Notes under the pieces: generated by a model | The model's database searches: none | Told to the model about the DNA's origin: nothing | Seen by the model: the letters and a program-made list of their open reading frames with translations, nothing else | Made by a program: the position numbers and the translations under genes | Part shown: positions 54,512 through 64,000 of the stretch, one piece after another | Position numbering within the stretch: position 1 is the stretch's first letter | How the letters are laid out: each line of letters starts with the position of its first letter | Source of the DNA: Setophaga petechia | Lineage: Eukaryota; Chordata; Aves; Passeriformes; Parulidae | Direction of reading: 5' to 3' | Assembly: GCA_024362935.1 (NCBI GenBank) | Contig: JANCRA010000040.1 | Coordinates: 4,154,001 to 4,218,000, forward strand | DNA length: 64,000 nt

Positions 54512-54587
54512 GCTAAGCTTTAATTAAGAAACGTCAACGTTGCAAACAACTGCACAAAGAGGGACGGAAAGATCTTTGTGACCAAGG
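54512..54587 (+). other. CNTN5: 5' UTR part of the signal-peptide exon
   Basis: Non-coding leader between the likely splice acceptor and the ATG. It has TAA stops near its start and an in-frame TGA at 54579-54581. It is slightly richer in CpG (two ACGT-type sites near 54531-54540) than its surroundings. The 5' end assumes the acceptor at 54510-54511. If the acceptor at 54488-54489 is used, the leader is 22 bases longer. If this were a first exon instead, the boundary would be a transcription start. Confidence 0.55.
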
Positions 54588-54642
54588 ATGTGGTTGTCAT
54601 GGAAACTCTTGCTGTTTCTGTCACTCACTGGCTGCCTTTCAG
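54588..54642 (+). CDS. CNTN5: First coding exon (signal peptide), probable contactin-5
   Basis: The exon encodes 18 codons plus one base: MWLSWKLLLFLSLTGCLS, then a split codon beginning with G. This is a classic signal peptide: Lys at position 6, a hydrophobic core at residues 7-13, and small or polar residues near the end. From memory of the family, contactin-5 starts with a peptide sharing the SWKL-LFLS-T-CLS pattern, followed by Glu, whose codon starts with G; this agrees with the phase-1 donor here. Contactins 3, 4 and 6 have related but less similar leaders. Contactin-5 is a GPI-anchored immunoglobulin/fibronectin-III adhesion protein of neurons, and this exon would direct it into the secretory pathway. 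The start is well supported: an in-frame TGA lies at 54579-54581, and A is at -3. No second coding exon was found up to 64000, as expected for a gene with very long introns. The assignment to CNTN5 rests on a short peptide, so another contactin is possible. Confidence 0.75.
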
Positions 54643-54648
54643 GTAAAT
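54640..54648 (+). promoter_or_regulatory. Splice donor (phase 1)
   Basis: The sequence is CAG|GTAAAT, with the GT at 54643-54644. It is a good match to the vertebrate donor consensus. It leaves a single G of the next codon in this exon (phase 1), which agrees with the contactin-5 protein continuing with Glu after the leader. Confidence 0.75.
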
Positions 54649-55009
54649 CAAAACAAAAAACAAGAAAACTTTGCTTGTCGTTTTAAGGTTCTTAACTGCA
54701 AACAGAAATAGGAAGGTGTAAAAGCACGCTGGAGAAGACCAACATCATTATGAAAACTATTTGCCTGAGTGTAATGATCCACCCTTAAGGGAAGGAAGCC
54801 CATAAGATTCAAAAATGCTCATTGGTCAAAAAAATGACAGAAGTGGGAGAGTCTGCAAAGAAGCATAGAGTATTATTGGTAAATTATGCAACTGGCACGA
54901 AAATTGGTATGTTAGTCCCTGATTTGCTTTGTAGGCACATGGGAGTGGGGTTCAGATAAAAGTGTAGGGTAAAGGGAAAAGAGAGACTAGGCACATAGCA
55001 GTAGGTCTT

Positions 55010-55135
55010 GGATCAAGGGGCAGGAGGGAAGGGAAAACAGAAATTAAAGAGTTCATCAAAAAGGGAGAGACTAATTAAAGAAAGGAAAAGAGAAAAAAGG
55101 GAGGACAAGAAAGAGGAAAAGAAAAGTAAAAAAGG
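55010..55135 (+). repeat. Purine-rich (GA/A) low-complexity block
   Basis: Almost continuous A and G with runs such as AAAGGAAAAGAGAAAAAAGGGAGG on the plus strand. It produces a Lys/Glu/Arg-rich open frame (start 55008) that runs on through the 38-base tandem repeat. The composition explains the open frame, so I do not call a gene. Confidence 0.7.
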
Positions 55136-55153
55136 GTACAACACCCGTCACTT

Positions 55154-55255
55154 CAGCATCAATCCAGATGATGGGGATGCCCATCCCAGACTCAGTGCCA
55201 ACCCAGTTGAGGGGATGCCCATCCTGTTTTCAGTGTCAATCCAGATGATAAGCAG
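55154..55255. repeat. Tandem repeat, period about 38 bases, about 2.7 copies
   Basis: GGGGATGCCCATCC occurs at 55173-55186 and again at 55211-55224, 38 bases apart. CAGTGCCAACCCAG (55193) and CAGTGTCAATCCAG (55231) keep the same spacing, and CAGCATCAATCCAGATG begins the first unit at 55154. The units differ by several substitutions, so it is not very recent. It follows a purine-rich block directly. Confidence 0.75.
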
Positions 55256-58200
55256 CAATCCAGCAGCATCAGTGTGGCTGATGAGTCCAGGGTTCAAGGG
55301 ACACTGCCTGGACTTGGGGAAGGTACCTTTTTGTGGAGAGTCTTCTTTATTCTGAAGACAAGTTTCCCACTTTCTCTGCTAGTTACTTATTATGCACCAT
55401 TCTTTTAGGCCTTTCTAGGAATGGGTCTGATGACTTCCAAAATTTTGGTTGTACCAATCTCACCTTATAGTCTATTTCCTCTTTCTGACACTCATTCCTG
55501 CACTCAGTTGTACTGCATTGTGGTTCTTTCTCACAGAAAAGTGCTACCCTGTCTCCACCTGTCCCTTCTTCTTCAGCCAAAACTTGTTCTTTCTCAGAGG
55601 TTGTTAGTCCAAATAGTCCTTGGTTATTACCAAAATTTCATGTCTGTTATTACTAAAAGTTCTTGCTTTGCTTCACTGCCATATTGGTGTTTGAGGCACA
55701 TTAGCCAAGTATTTTCTGGAAATTGAGAGCTCAAAAAAACTTCACTTTGGACCACTGTTTATAAGGTCAATAGAGAGTGGTCTTTAGTACTCATCAGCCC
55801 CTCATAACTAAGAACTCGACAGGGTCTCACTTAAGATCACTTTTTAAAAGATTGCAAGAGAGTGGATTTTAGTCATAGTAGTATTCTATCCTGGATGCAA
55901 TTAAAGTTGGTAACTTTTTTTGAAGGTTCAGCAACATAAATATTATTTTATTTGGGTTTTTCAGGCAAGAAAAATAGGTTTTAAAGGTTTCTCTTTTAAA
56001 AAATCTGGTGCTCTTCTACTTCCTGGGAATAGACAGTGTTTCTGACAAGCTGGAGAGGGGCTTAGTCCAGGTGCAGTTCTTCAAGGCCAAAGCCTAAGGA
56101 GCATTTCTCTTTCTCAGACCAAAGTGGAACCTAAGGGTGGGTGGGAATGTAGCTAAAGTCACCTCCTCTGGGCCTCTACACTGAGTGGTGAAACTGTAAA
56201 GATTTAGATTAAGATATTGACAAATGCTGTCCTTGTATTAAGACAGGATTATTGCATCTCAGCTGTTACTAAGCTACTCTTTTTCCAAATTCTTCCAAAA
56301 TTTATTTGGTTTGTGTCATCACAAGATGAAATTTAAAAGTCAGTGAAATAAAACATCTGATTAGTAACACTAAAGTTATATTTGACACAGGAATTTGATA
56401 ATAGAAAGTGCCCGTGGATGTCAACATACATGCTTTGGTTGTCCCAAAACATGAGAGTCTAATTTAATCTGGTTTCTTTCTTCTTCTGTCTGTCTTGTGT
56501 TATCTAACTCTGTTGATTTTGGAGAGGGATTCTGTTTTCTTTGTGCTGGACTATCAGCCACATTGTAAATATTAGTTTGTATTGTAAATATTTGTATTTT
56601 GGTGATTCTAATAGTAGTAGTACCTTACAACCACCACCTATTAATTTAATTTTTTAAAATTGATATTTATATTTTTATTGCTACAAATTTCAAGAAATTT
56701 GATGCAAAATTCATAAGGATGTCAGAAATTTAAATATAGGATTTCTCTCTAAAAATTATTTATTTTATCTTGAAATCTTTGATTTAAATGTTAACATCTG
56801 GCAGAAGGTATTTATCTGTGAAAATAATGTACTTGAGCCTGCAGTTGGTTTCACATAGTTAATATCTCCTTACTCTCGACTGCTATTAGAGAAAATACCT
56901 GCAGAATTTGCTCCAGATAGATTTGTCTAACTCGTTGTAACACATCAATATGTTTCAAAATTTGTGAGACACGTGTCATATGCTGACAATTCTGTATCCT
57001 AAAATTGGATATACAGGAACAAGCTTCAGATGTTTGCCACAGGCATTGCTTAGGCACGTACATTCAAACAACATCTTGTAAAAACTTAAATCATTAGCAG
57101 TGACTAATTCTAATATAGCATAAGAGTGTGTAACTACTTGGGAATTTAAACTGAAAGTCAATATTTACAGAAAAATTTTACTTTAATAACATTATACCCT
57201 GAAAACTCTTGCCAGTAATTCAGCACCATATTTAAAATTGACTGTTCCTCTCATCTGTTGATTTGTTACTTATATGTGATGGTTCCTAAAGCATTCATTT
57301 TCTTAAATTTCCTTCTGATTTGTGATTCTTTAGGGTTTTTAAATCTTTATTTCATATTAATGCAGGAGATTTAACTTCTGTAAGAAATATTTTTTAACTG
57401 CAGTGCTTGTTTTCACATATTGTTGAATATAATGTGATAACATACATTTTTCACACGCACAAGGTACCATTTTAATCACTTCATGGGCACTAATAATTAT
57501 TCATTGTTTAATTTAATGCTATGAGAGCTGAAGTTAACAAAATTTAAAAAAAAAAAGGATTTGAAGTTATTTTAATAAGATCATCTGTACAACTATCAAT
57601 TTACTGTCTCCATAACTATAATATTTGATTACATCATACTGCATTTGGAGATGTTTTTCTATTGCGGCACTCATTAAAACATGTTTACAACTGCAAATGG
57701 TTCATTCCTACAGGTGATGCAATTCAAGGCAGCCTAGTAAGTTTGATGCCTGAATGCACTGTTAACAACAGAGCAACAGATATTGATGGTGCTCCACGAA
57801 GATAGTTCATTCAATTTCTGTTCTTCTAGACTGTGTTAAAATTCAGTACTTACTTATCCATTTAATGATCATATCATGGGATCACTCCTAGCAGCAGGCA
57901 GTGTCTGGAAGAGAGTTCTGCACTGTTGTATTGATTTTGCAGTGGTAAGCGAAAGAATCCAAGACAAAGGGATGACCTCTCTAGTTCGTGTTGCTCCCAT
58001 TTTTATATCATTTTTATCTTAAAACTGACTTTGTTATTTTGAGTTGCACTTAAGCATGAATGTATAGAAGTGTGCTTAGGCTGTATGGAAAATAATATTT
58101 GAATGGAGAAAAACGTATTTTTCTGAACATAAGAATGAAGACTAAATTCTGTCTCTTACTGTGGTTTAAGGCAAAGGTAGTCAGGGAGTACAGCTAACAG

Positions 58201-61200
58201 TTATACATTTAAATTGTCAAAAATTTAACTTTTATGGAATATTGATAATTAACAGATAAAAAGAAGATCTCAAGACTGATATGTTCTTTCTTATCTGTAA
58301 TACTTCCCTTCAAGTCAAAATGGAAATGAAGAACAATTAAGCTGCTGGTTTTGACCTAGGGACTGCCTCGCTACTGAATTGACAGGTGGAATAAAAATGT
58401 TGATTTTTGGAAGGTTTTGGGGGAATTTTTTTTTTTCTGTTTCTTCCTCCTATAAAGATTTCCTATGGAGAAACACACTATGCTACCAAAGAATAGTTTA
58501 CTATGGGGGAAACTCTAAATATGAAATTCAGACAAACTTTTTTAAAATCTGGTTTGATTACAGGAATACATAAAGTGCAGGGATGCTCAGTTTAAATTTA
58601 ATCTAAGTTCATCAGAATTAGTCTGGGTGTATACTCCCAGGGTCATCTTGTCCTTGCTCCCCATAATCACTTTAGAGTCAGCTTTTATGAGTGTAGTAAA
58701 GGCTATTTATTTTTGGTTCACACTAGGAACAGCTAAGCAGAGAACCTTTACTTTGTCTAGACTTGTTAAAATTTTCTTGCACTGAATTCTCAGAGAAGTT
58801 GGAAAGGTATATTACTGAAAGGTTTTTCTTTAAAACAGAACCTCCTGACCATTTAATGAGACAAGTAGATATGTCTCTTCATGTTTCAGAAAGGGAACTA
58901 TTTACATAACAGGAAAAAATGACGTCAGATTATCATCTCATGATTTATAAAAAAATTAAGATAGTGGGTTTTATTTGCAGATGTAAGACACTTGAAAAAA
59001 CTAGCTCAAGAGTAGGACTCCTGTCATTCCTTTTAATAATTATTGCTGCCTGTTACAAGATGTTTCAAATTTAAATATATGCTAAAAGTTGCATAGTAGA
59101 GTGAAAAGTATTTATAGAGTTCTAATTATATTTTAATCTAACACATATTCTGTATGCCTTTTTGTTCCCCAGCCCATTTATCTACTTCTGTAATATTACC
59201 TTCTGCATGTTAATTGGGTCAAAGTGAGACTCATTTTCTCTGTAAGACTGTATAATTCATGGCATCAATAAAATTATGAGTATAATGAAAGTAGCAAGAC
59301 TTCACAAGATAGAGGCAGTACCTCTGAGATCCTGTGGTCACTGTTCATAGCATTGAGTGGGTAAACATTTGTCCTTAAAACTCGTCTCTATGTACCATTC
59401 ATTCCTTTTCACATAAAACATTCTTACTACTAAGCAATGACTGCCTCAAGATAGGGGTTTTTTTCCTGTATCCCTCATTATGGTGTTCAAAGTTAGAATC
59501 AGCATGACTTTTTCTGAGCAGTTGTTTGCTAGAATATGAATGGAGACTTACAAAAAACGTTCCTAAGTAAAAGAGTGCAAACAACAAGTGTCCTGTATAG
59601 TTTTGACCTGCAGCTGGCATAGATCTGACGTGCTTCCTGTCTTTTATCATGCCCATTCCTCTCCATCTGGCTACTTGGGGGCTTTTAGGAATTGTCTCTA
59701 TCATTTGCACTTATCAGCTTCCAAAACACATCACAAACCTGCTCAATATGTAACTTTTAGAACTACAGCAGCCATGGCCAGGATTAAAATTCATAGCCTA
59801 AGGTTCACAAATTCATTAACAAAAGCATATAAATACGTATACCACTCTGAGTTCCAGGACTATTTCTTGTTTTTATTCTTCCATTGTTTAGACAATGTCC
59901 TTCCCAATTCAGTGAACAGCATGTGAAAAGCTGCTACTCTGTCATATGAATGATGAACACATGAATGACCAGTGTTTATCACTGATAAATTTATACAGTT
60001 ACCCGTGGTACCCTGCCCCCAACTCCTGGCCCTGCAGTGATGGCAGTATAGGAAATACCACGCAGCTTTGTCACCTTTGATAGCTGAGCATAAAATCCTG
60101 GAGACAGAGCTCTAGATAAGTATTAGTGCCTGGGGACTTTCCTGTTCACAGACTTCTGAGTAAAAATGGGAGAGATAACACACTTAAACCTTCTACTGCT
60201 CATCCTGAAGTACTGCATTTGCAAAGGGTACAAGGCAAGAAAACAGCCACAGCGCTGAAAACTAAGGCAGATTGCTGTCCACATCCTCTCTCTCCTTTGG
60301 TTGGATCTTTGGTTGAGTCAGGGAGTAAAGCACTTTTCTGCTAAATATTGCAATTTCTTTAGGTTTAATTCAAAAGAAGAATGGAAAGGTAAAAAATATT
60401 TACTGCCTCCAGAATCCTGATGTTGTTTAATGTTAAATAATCAGGAGTGTTAAGGATGGGAAAAATTGCAGGCATGAAAAAAGATACTGAGTATGGATTT
60501 AAGAAAATATTTTTAGGATAAATTCTTCTGCTTGTCTGTGTTGTTCTTTATTTTTTACAATTTTCTATGTTCAATTTATAAAGCCAGTTTCCTACTGCTG
60601 GCCAACAAGATGTTGAAAATGTTGTTGAAGATGTTCTTACGACTTTTCCTAGATATTCCATGTCATACTTTTCCAAATACTGCAGTGTGTGACCCGTCAC
60701 CAGAAGTCCTTATCCCCAGGAATCTCTTATACTTTCACTCATACTACAGGGAATTTGGCTGTTATAGTACACATTGTAACAGTGATATAGTTTTGTAGGA
60801 ATATTTGTAATTGGTTTGCTGGCAAAAATAATTCATTCTATTAAGTGATTATAATTTTCTTCAAGTGTGCTTCTAGATGGCCACTTCTCATGATCAGAAG
60901 TAATAAAAAGAGCAGTACTTGGTCTTAACAAGCAACTAAGTCTGTTTTCTCTTACTTCCAGTGCAGACATGTACAAGGAGTATTTAGCTCTCTAAATCAT
61001 AGAGACAATTCCTAAAAGCCCCCAATATTATTCTCATAATAATAGAGAATAATTTAGAGTTTCCAAGCAGCAGTAACAATATCGCAAATACATAATAAGT
61101 TATTAACTTCATTTCAAAAAGTCATTAGCAGTTAGCACAACATTTTTTAAGCATTGACATGGCCTTTTCTAATAGGAGTGCAATAAAAAGGCAGTGAAAC

Positions 61201-64000
61201 CTTGGAAATCATGACAAATTCAGCTTTGAAATGAGATACTAGTTCTTCAGAAATGAGGTTAAACCAATATTGGAAGAGGTCTGCTAGGAGACTGGCAGAT
61301 ATGACAATGCTTTAAGTTGGAAAGCAAAATTAAATAACTTTAAAAATTAAATGTTTTCTCAAGTTTCTAAGGTTGGGTTGCCTTCAAAATCATTTTGAGC
61401 TGCACTAATCCCTGTTTCCCCTTCATACATGTTCTACATCCCCCTGGGTGTTCATTCAGAGCATAGAAAGCTCTCTATTGCTTACTCTCATAGAGCTGCT
61501 CAGAAGTTTCTCAATATGCTACCAAATTATCAGGTTAGATGTGTTCAGGAATTTTTGTTCGTTTACTGCCCTACAACCACATGAGCAAGATTGAATGCAA
61601 ACTAAATTTTTGGTTCATCTCCAGCCTTATTCCAAGAAATAGCACCTGGTGCTTTTAACTGTAAGGAATACCAAGCTCAAACCTTCTGACAAAATCTAAT
61701 TTAAAGGTTGCCTCCTACCTATAAAGAAAAATCTTAAGAAAGAAGGAAGTCTTTAAGAAAAATGTTAAATTGCTGATAATTTTTGCAGTAAATAACTGAG
61801 AAAAATACCATACTCTGGCTAGGGAAAAAAACCACAACAATAACCAAAAACACCTGCAAGGATGTTTTCTGTATTTATTTCTCACTGCTCAATTCCAGCA
61901 TTAGGTAGCAAACATATTATTGCAAAAGTTCTCTGTGTGCTTGAGGCTTCCAGAGTTTACTTTTCTTTGGTTAAAAGTTCCAGTCAGGACTCTTCAAGTG
62001 ATATGTTGCCAAGTGTGTATGGTGGTCTCTTCTGGTTTTACCTAGCATGGTAAATTATACTTAATGATAACATAAGATTGAACTGACAAACGACAGACCA
62101 CACTTTTGGGGTAAATGCTCTTTTAAATGCAAAAGATTTTTATTGCAAATAGCATCAGAGAAATTGCTACCATGGGTTGAATAAATTTAGAGCATAAAAG
62201 ATGGAATGTATATAAAACCCTATCAGAAATTATCCAGGAAGATAAACTCGTTGCTGTGTTTGAATGAAAAGTCATGTACTTTTTAAGTCTGTAAACTTTC
62301 AGAATGATATGATTTTCTTCCCACAGCTAATGTCCATAGTTATTCTATATATGATAACTCTCTGTGTTAAAAGGCAACACATAATCTGCCTCCTTGCAAG
62401 TATTCTCCTTTGCTCCCTAGGTGGAGGTGCCACCTTTTTCTCTCAGGCTTTCCCCTTGGAGTAATGGCAGTAGGTTAAACTCAGAACAGATTTAGCCGAT
62501 ATGAAGTTTTTACTTGTTCCCTGTGTCATTCCTGAAGTCTTCATATTCAAAAATTCACCTATGTGGTTTTGTTTCTATTTTTTTTTTATCAGTTGATTAT
62601 GTAAAGAGTTTTCCTACCACTTGAAAACACTTTTTGGAGTCACCCTAAAATAGAAATCATTAACCTGTGTGGAAAACTTTATTGTTATTTGGAAAAATTA
62701 CTAGATTAGGTAAGAGTAAAATCTGCCAGTTTCTTTATATGGGAGATAAGCTGGTTGATGTGGAGAGGTCACATCTCTAATGATGAATAAACACTTTATA
62801 GCTGTGTGAGCTGATGAATGTAGGTAGCTATGGGGAAACTTCTCACTGTTCCAGACTTGATGCACTAGTCAACTCTATAGTGCCTTTGTTTAAATTGTTG
62901 CTAGCAGTTCAGTGATAGCAATTTCTTAACTGCACTGTGACTAAATCTCTTCCCAAAACTGAATGAAAATAGTGTGAAAAATAAATCTCACTCCTGTCAG
63001 AAAATGGGATATATGCATACACTGCTCCATGATAAGACAGTGGGAGGCAGTTTATCAAGCTCCATGCAGCACTGAGACTGGTAACTGCTTTGCTCAGTGG
63101 ACTGCTTTGACAGGGAGGCTTTTCCCTATTAAGTGCAGTAGTGTGAAAATGTTATAATAGTGAAGAACATATCCAGCAGTTTTGGCTTTTATTCAACATG
63201 CCTAGATGTGCTATGTACTGAGACCACTTCAGCAGTGGTTTAGTTTACTTCTTTGAATTTATCTACCTTAATATTGAGTATTCAAGTAGAAAGGCTCTTT
63301 CTAGTATCCTGTTAAATACTCCATCAGAGCTGTTTTGGATTGAAATTTTTCTGTGGTTGTGTGTTGGGGGAGTGAGGAGGTTTTTATGTTTTAATCTTAG
63401 CATCCCTACAGTTAATACAGTGAGCTCAGTGGTTAAACTGCTCCTGTACCATTGATGTCCACTGGGGTGTGACCCTGTGCTGAGTGCACCATGGCCTGTG
63501 TTTGCCCTTACTATGGTGTGCAACTGTGAAAAGGGAGTGTCGCAGTCATGGCACTACACGAAGTGTCAATTCAGCTCAGCTTAAAGCTGTAGGTGGTTTG
63601 CTATGGCTCACCACACAGCCATTAAGAGTATCATCTCTGCTCAGCACAGAATTGCAAGTGATAGTATTTAAACCCCCTACAACACTGTGAATGATAGTGC
63701 TCTCATTTTGTCCAGGAAGAAATGTGAAGACAGGCATTCTGACTAAGCCTGTGATTTAAGCGAGTTGGGTAAAAAAAGAATGCAATTTTATCATCTTCAA
63801 GGGGATGTGGCATCATTGAAATTTACTATTGATTTTAAAGTGATTATAAAAAGAACAATGGATCACAGAGTCAGCCATTTTAGAAGAAAAAGATGAGCAT
63901 GTTCATAAATATTTCCTGACAGTGTAACTTAGCAGTTCTGAAAGTTCTCACTAAAGATGCTGCAGGTCTCTCTAAAGATGCTGTTTTTCTCTAAGCCCTG

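Larger units (their letters stand above)
54643..64000 (+). other. 5' part of the long intron after the signal-peptide exon
   Basis: No coding exon is recognisable between the donor at 54643 and the window end. The sequence is AT-rich and unique-looking apart from the purine-rich block and 38-base tandem repeat at 55010-55255 and short A or T runs such as 57543-57555 and 58427-58437. The longest open frames (about 115 codons at 55008-55355 on plus; 103-112 codons on both strands at 59399-59926) look like chance or low-complexity ORFs. Small GC-richer islands near 56030-56180 and 63000-63700 have no recognised identity. Confidence 0.55.

Noticed and set aside
55008..55355. 115-codon plus-strand open frame beginning with a Lys/Glu/Arg-rich segment
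   Set aside because: The open frame is explained by purine-rich low complexity and the 38-base tandem repeat. No domain or splice signals support a gene.
59399..59926. 103- and 112-codon frames on opposite strands
   Set aside because: They overlap each other, match nothing recognised and fit chance in AT-rich DNA.
54643..64000. A second contactin coding exon
   Set aside because: I looked for a frame continuing from a phase-1 acceptor with a contactin-5-like N-terminal sequence and found none.
1..64000. CRISPR arrays, tRNA or rRNA genes, bacterial operons or phage genes
   Set aside because: No regularly spaced repeats, cloverleaf-like sequences or dense gene arrays; composition, splice signals and LINE/LTR content are vertebrate.

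Overview
The window looks like AT-rich, gene-poor avian nuclear DNA, most likely from a passerine. The evidence is the repeats. There are several 3'-end copies of CR1, the dominant bird LINE, and three bird-type endogenous-retrovirus LTRs plus one LTR fragment. Long open frames, bacterial gene spacing, CRISPR arrays and recognisable RNA genes are absent. Calling it passerine rather than just avian rests on the character of the LTR at 48526-49152 and is an inference.

Only one coding segment can be supported: a small plus-strand exon at about 54512-54642. It has a good splice acceptor, an in-frame stop just before the ATG, an 18-codon signal peptide (MWLSWKLLLFLSLTGCLS) and a GT donor in phase 1. 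The peptide closely matches the start of contactin-5 (CNTN5, a GPI-anchored neuronal cell-adhesion protein of the immunoglobulin superfamily). CNTN5 is known for very large introns, which fits a 64 kb window with a single 55-base coding piece. On this reading, 1-54511 is 5' flank or an intron between 5'-UTR exons, and 54643-64000 is the start of the intron before the second coding exon. No second coding exon was found before the window ends.

Layout: 1-3885 unique AT-rich sequence; 3886-4697 an old ERV LTR (minus); 8037-8525 CR1 (minus); 14285-14800 CR1 (plus) with a readable ORF2 C-terminus; 22336-22630 a fragment of the same LTR family as the first; 24478-25053 a second bird LTR family (plus); 31648-32121 CR1 (plus); 44060-44313 a CR1 nested inside another CR1; 48526-49152 an intact solo LTR with a perfect 6-base target-site duplication; 53280-54125 a longer CR1 (minus) with a reverse-transcriptase remnant, ending about 390 bases before the exon; 54512-54642 the CNTN5-like exon; then intron with a purine-rich block and a 38-base tandem repeat at about 55010-55255. 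Microsatellites, homopolymer runs and small tandem duplications are scattered throughout. All retroelement copies seen are truncated, solo or degenerate. I did not find a clearly new biological system.
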